Assembly (NCBI GenBank): GCA_964624625.1
Contig: CAZUXW010000110.1
Location: 1-5,787, forward strand
Length of the DNA: 5,787 nucleotides
Direction: 5' to 3'
Origin: PALSA-1180 sp964624625
Lineage (GTDB): Bacteria; Oederibacteriota; Muellerivitia; Muellerivitales; Muellerivitaceae
Shown: one piece after another, positions 4,578 to 5,787 of the stretch
How positions within the stretch are numbered: position 1 is the first letter of the stretch
How the letters are laid out: each line of letters begins with the position of its first letter
Made by a program: the position numbers and the translations under genes
The notes under the pieces: model-generated
Database searches by the model: none
Told to the model about the DNA's origin: nothing
What the model saw: the letters and a program-made list of their open reading frames with translations, nothing else

Positions 4578-5678
4578 ATGCCGAAACCTAATGTTCATGG
4601 ACTGCCCCAACATCTCCGCAAGGACGAGAAGGGGTATTTTTTAGATTATTTCATCAAGGAAAGGGGATTGAGAAAACGAAGAAGGGTCCGGCTGGGCGAG
4701 ATACCATTCGTTCAGGCCAAAAAAATCCTGGCGAAGCATACGCAGGATATCGTTGAGGGAAGGTTCTTGGCCGATGAAAAGCCAGAGACAACCTTTGACG
4801 AGGCGGCGGATTCGTTCTTGGCCTACTCGTTAGCGAGAAGGCGCAGTCATGAGAACGATGTTCAGATCGCTAAGAGGCTCAAGGCTTATTTTGGAAACGG
4901 ACCTTTGAGAAGTATTAACCCGGACATCGTTGAGGGGTATTTAACCCAACGACGGAAGGCCGGTAACCAAGCCCGTAATGGACGGGCGTTATCAAACGCC
5001 ACCCTGAACCGGGACCTTGCTCTTCTCAAGTGCATCACACGGCGGGCGGTTCTTAATGGCTTGTTGGACCGGAATCCCATTGAGGGAGTCAGGGGCTTCA
5101 AGGAAGAATCGCGGGACCGTACTTTGACGCAGGAGGAATACGAAGCGCTCTTGAAGCGTTGTTCACCCCGATTGAAGGCCGTTGTTCAGTTGGCTTATTG
5201 GACCGGCATGAGGAGGGGTGAGATTTTGGGGTTGCGGTGGGATCAGGTAGATGTTCACCAGAAAGTTATCAACCTGGAAGCCACGGACACCAAGACACGG
5301 GAGAAGAGGGAAATACCGTTGACGGAAATGCTCGTCAACCTTCTCCAAAAAACGCCAAGGACTGTAGGTAGTCCGTATGTCTTCACGTACAAGGGTAAGC
5401 GGGTCATCAGTATCAAAACCGCTTTTCGGAAGGCTTGCCGCAAGGCCGAGGTCAAAGATTTCAGGTTCCACGACCTACGGCATTGTGCGGTGACCAACCT
5501 CCGAAAGGCGGGAGTGAATGACTCGATTATCATGTCCATTTCGGGCCACAAGACCTATGCGATGTTCAAACGATACAACCGGATTGACCGGAAAGACCGA
5601 GTGGACGCGCTGAAGCAGGTGGAAAGGTTGAATGACACCGGTATGACAAAGGCACGGGAAGCAAAAGTGTCAGAGTGA
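4578..5678 (+). CDS. int: Tyrosine integrase (site-specific recombinase)
   Basis: The 366-aa protein has the full phage-type architecture. Residues 1-65 look like an arm-type DNA-binding domain, with KGYFLDYFIKERG and a basic RKRRR run. Residues 72-165 look like a SAM-like core-binding domain, and 180-350 the catalytic domain. Catalytic residues are visible: R212 in TGMRRGE, probable K239 in DTKT before REIPL, H298-x-x-R301 in FHDLRH, H324 in SGHKT, and nucleophile Y333 in FKRYNR. It should integrate and excise the element by recombining the tRNA-Val 3' end repeats. The start is supported by a perfect AGGAGG 5 nt upstream and a good promoter. The gene points out of the element and stops 54 bp before the right attachment core. 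Two candidate arm sites lie inside its last codons, so coding and recombination signals overlap. An excisionase partner is not apparent. Confidence 0.95.
   Translation: MPKPNVHGLPQHLRKDEKGYFLDYFIKERGLRKRRRVRLGEIPFVQAKKILAKHTQDIVEGRFLADEKPETTFDEAADSFLAYSLARRRSHENDVQIAKRLKAYFGNGPLRSINPDIVEGYLTQRRKAGNQARNGRALSNATLNRDLALLKCITRRAVLNGLLDRNPIEGVRGFKEESRDRTLTQEEYEALLKRCSPRLKAVVQLAYWTGMRRGEILGLRWDQVDVHQKVINLEATDTKTREKREIPLTEMLVNLLQKTPRTVGSPYVFTYKGKRVISIKTAFRKACRKAEVKDFRFHDLRHCAVTNLRKAGVNDSIIMSISGHKTYAMFKRYNRIDRKDRVDALKQVERLNDTGMTKAREAKVSE
5632..5672 (+). repeat. Right pair of ATGACA repeats, candidate integrase arm sites
   Basis: ATGACA occurs at 5632-5637 (within GAATGACACCGG) and 5643-5648, an 11-bp period matching the left-end pair at 214-233. 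An inverted copy of the core, GTGTCA, lies at 5667-5672. All sit within the last codons of the integrase gene, 60-100 bp from the right core. The repeats are observed; arm-site function is inferred from their symmetric placement. Confidence 0.55.
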
Positions 5679-5732
5679 TTTTCTTCGTTGTAGTACAATC
5701 GTTTTAGAAGAACGTTGGAAGGGAACCGATTC

Positions 5733-5779
5733 CTTTACACGCAGGGGGTCACAGGTTCAAATCCTGTTTCGCCCACCAA
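5733..5779 (+). repeat. Right attachment core (attR), displaced 3' half of tRNA-Val
   Basis: It is a copy of 28-74 with one change (A5761 for G56, the T-loop base at tRNA position 59). It starts in the anticodon arm and so cannot make a tRNA on its own; the anticodon 5' strand and D arm are missing. It marks the right boundary of the element; only eight bases of flanking chromosome follow. Confidence 0.92.
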
Positions 5780-5787
5780 TCTTCGCC

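Larger units (their letters stand above)
28..5779. mobile_element. Small integrative (probably mobilizable) element inserted in tRNA-Val
   Basis: The interval is bounded by a 47-bp direct repeat of the 3' half of tRNA-Val, with one mismatch. It contains a tyrosine integrase gene 54 bp from the right repeat. All genes read left to right: a relaxase-like protein, a DUF433/DUF5615 pair, a DUF2971 protein, a lipoprotein and the integrase. The repeat offset gives a predicted excised circle of about 5705 bp. The relaxase-like protein suggests an IME that borrows a conjugation apparatus, since no coupling protein or secretion genes are present. No excisionase gene is evident. The integrase lies at the end away from the intact tRNA, whereas many tRNA-borne islands have it next to the tRNA. 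Boundaries are seen directly; mobility is inferred. Confidence 0.85.

Overview
This window looks like one complete small integrative element of about 5.7 kb, sitting in the 3' half of a bacterial tRNA-Val(UAC) gene. The left edge holds the tRNA, lacking only its first four bases (outside the window). The right edge holds a 47-bp repeat of the tRNA 3' half (28-74 versus 5733-5779, 46/47 identical). A tyrosine integrase gene reads toward the right-hand copy. The excised circle would be about 5705 bp. Nothing in the sequence fixes the lineage. An encoded CCA end, Shine-Dalgarno sites, a sigma70-type promoter and a lipobox point to an ordinary, probably Gram-negative, bacterium of intermediate GC. 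The lipoprotein and DUF2971 genes look more AT-rich than the relaxase-like and integrase genes, which fits a mosaic element.

Left module (1-1340): tRNA/attL, a strong terminator-like hairpin, three GGTCAA repeats exactly 10 bp apart, and a pair of ATGACA-type repeats 11 bp apart. Next comes a 267-aa protein with an N-terminal winged-helix region and a PD-(D/E)XK-like C-terminal half. It resembles the Replic_Relax/MOBC relaxase group. Directly behind it lies a very large, nearly perfect inverted repeat (1220-1336), a candidate transfer or replication origin. If both readings hold, the element is an integrative mobilizable element (IME).

Cargo (1345-3816): a gene-free purine-rich stretch, then a DUF433/DUF5615 pair overlapping by one base (antitoxin-like plus PIN-like toxin candidate), a DUF2971 protein, and a lipoprotein with a Pro/Thr-rich linker and no recognisable domain. 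All read rightward.

Right module (3817-5787): 760 bp with no convincing gene but dense secondary structure. Its main feature is a diverged tandem array of about six units, mostly 54-55 bp apart. Each unit pairs a linker related to GATAGTCTTT with a GC stem-loop that is usually followed by a T tract. A good sigma70-type promoter and Shine-Dalgarno site then drive the integrase. The ATGACA pair, again 11 bp apart, recurs at the end of the integrase gene, mirroring the left end. The two pairs are therefore good candidates for integrase arm-type sites flanking the attachment core.
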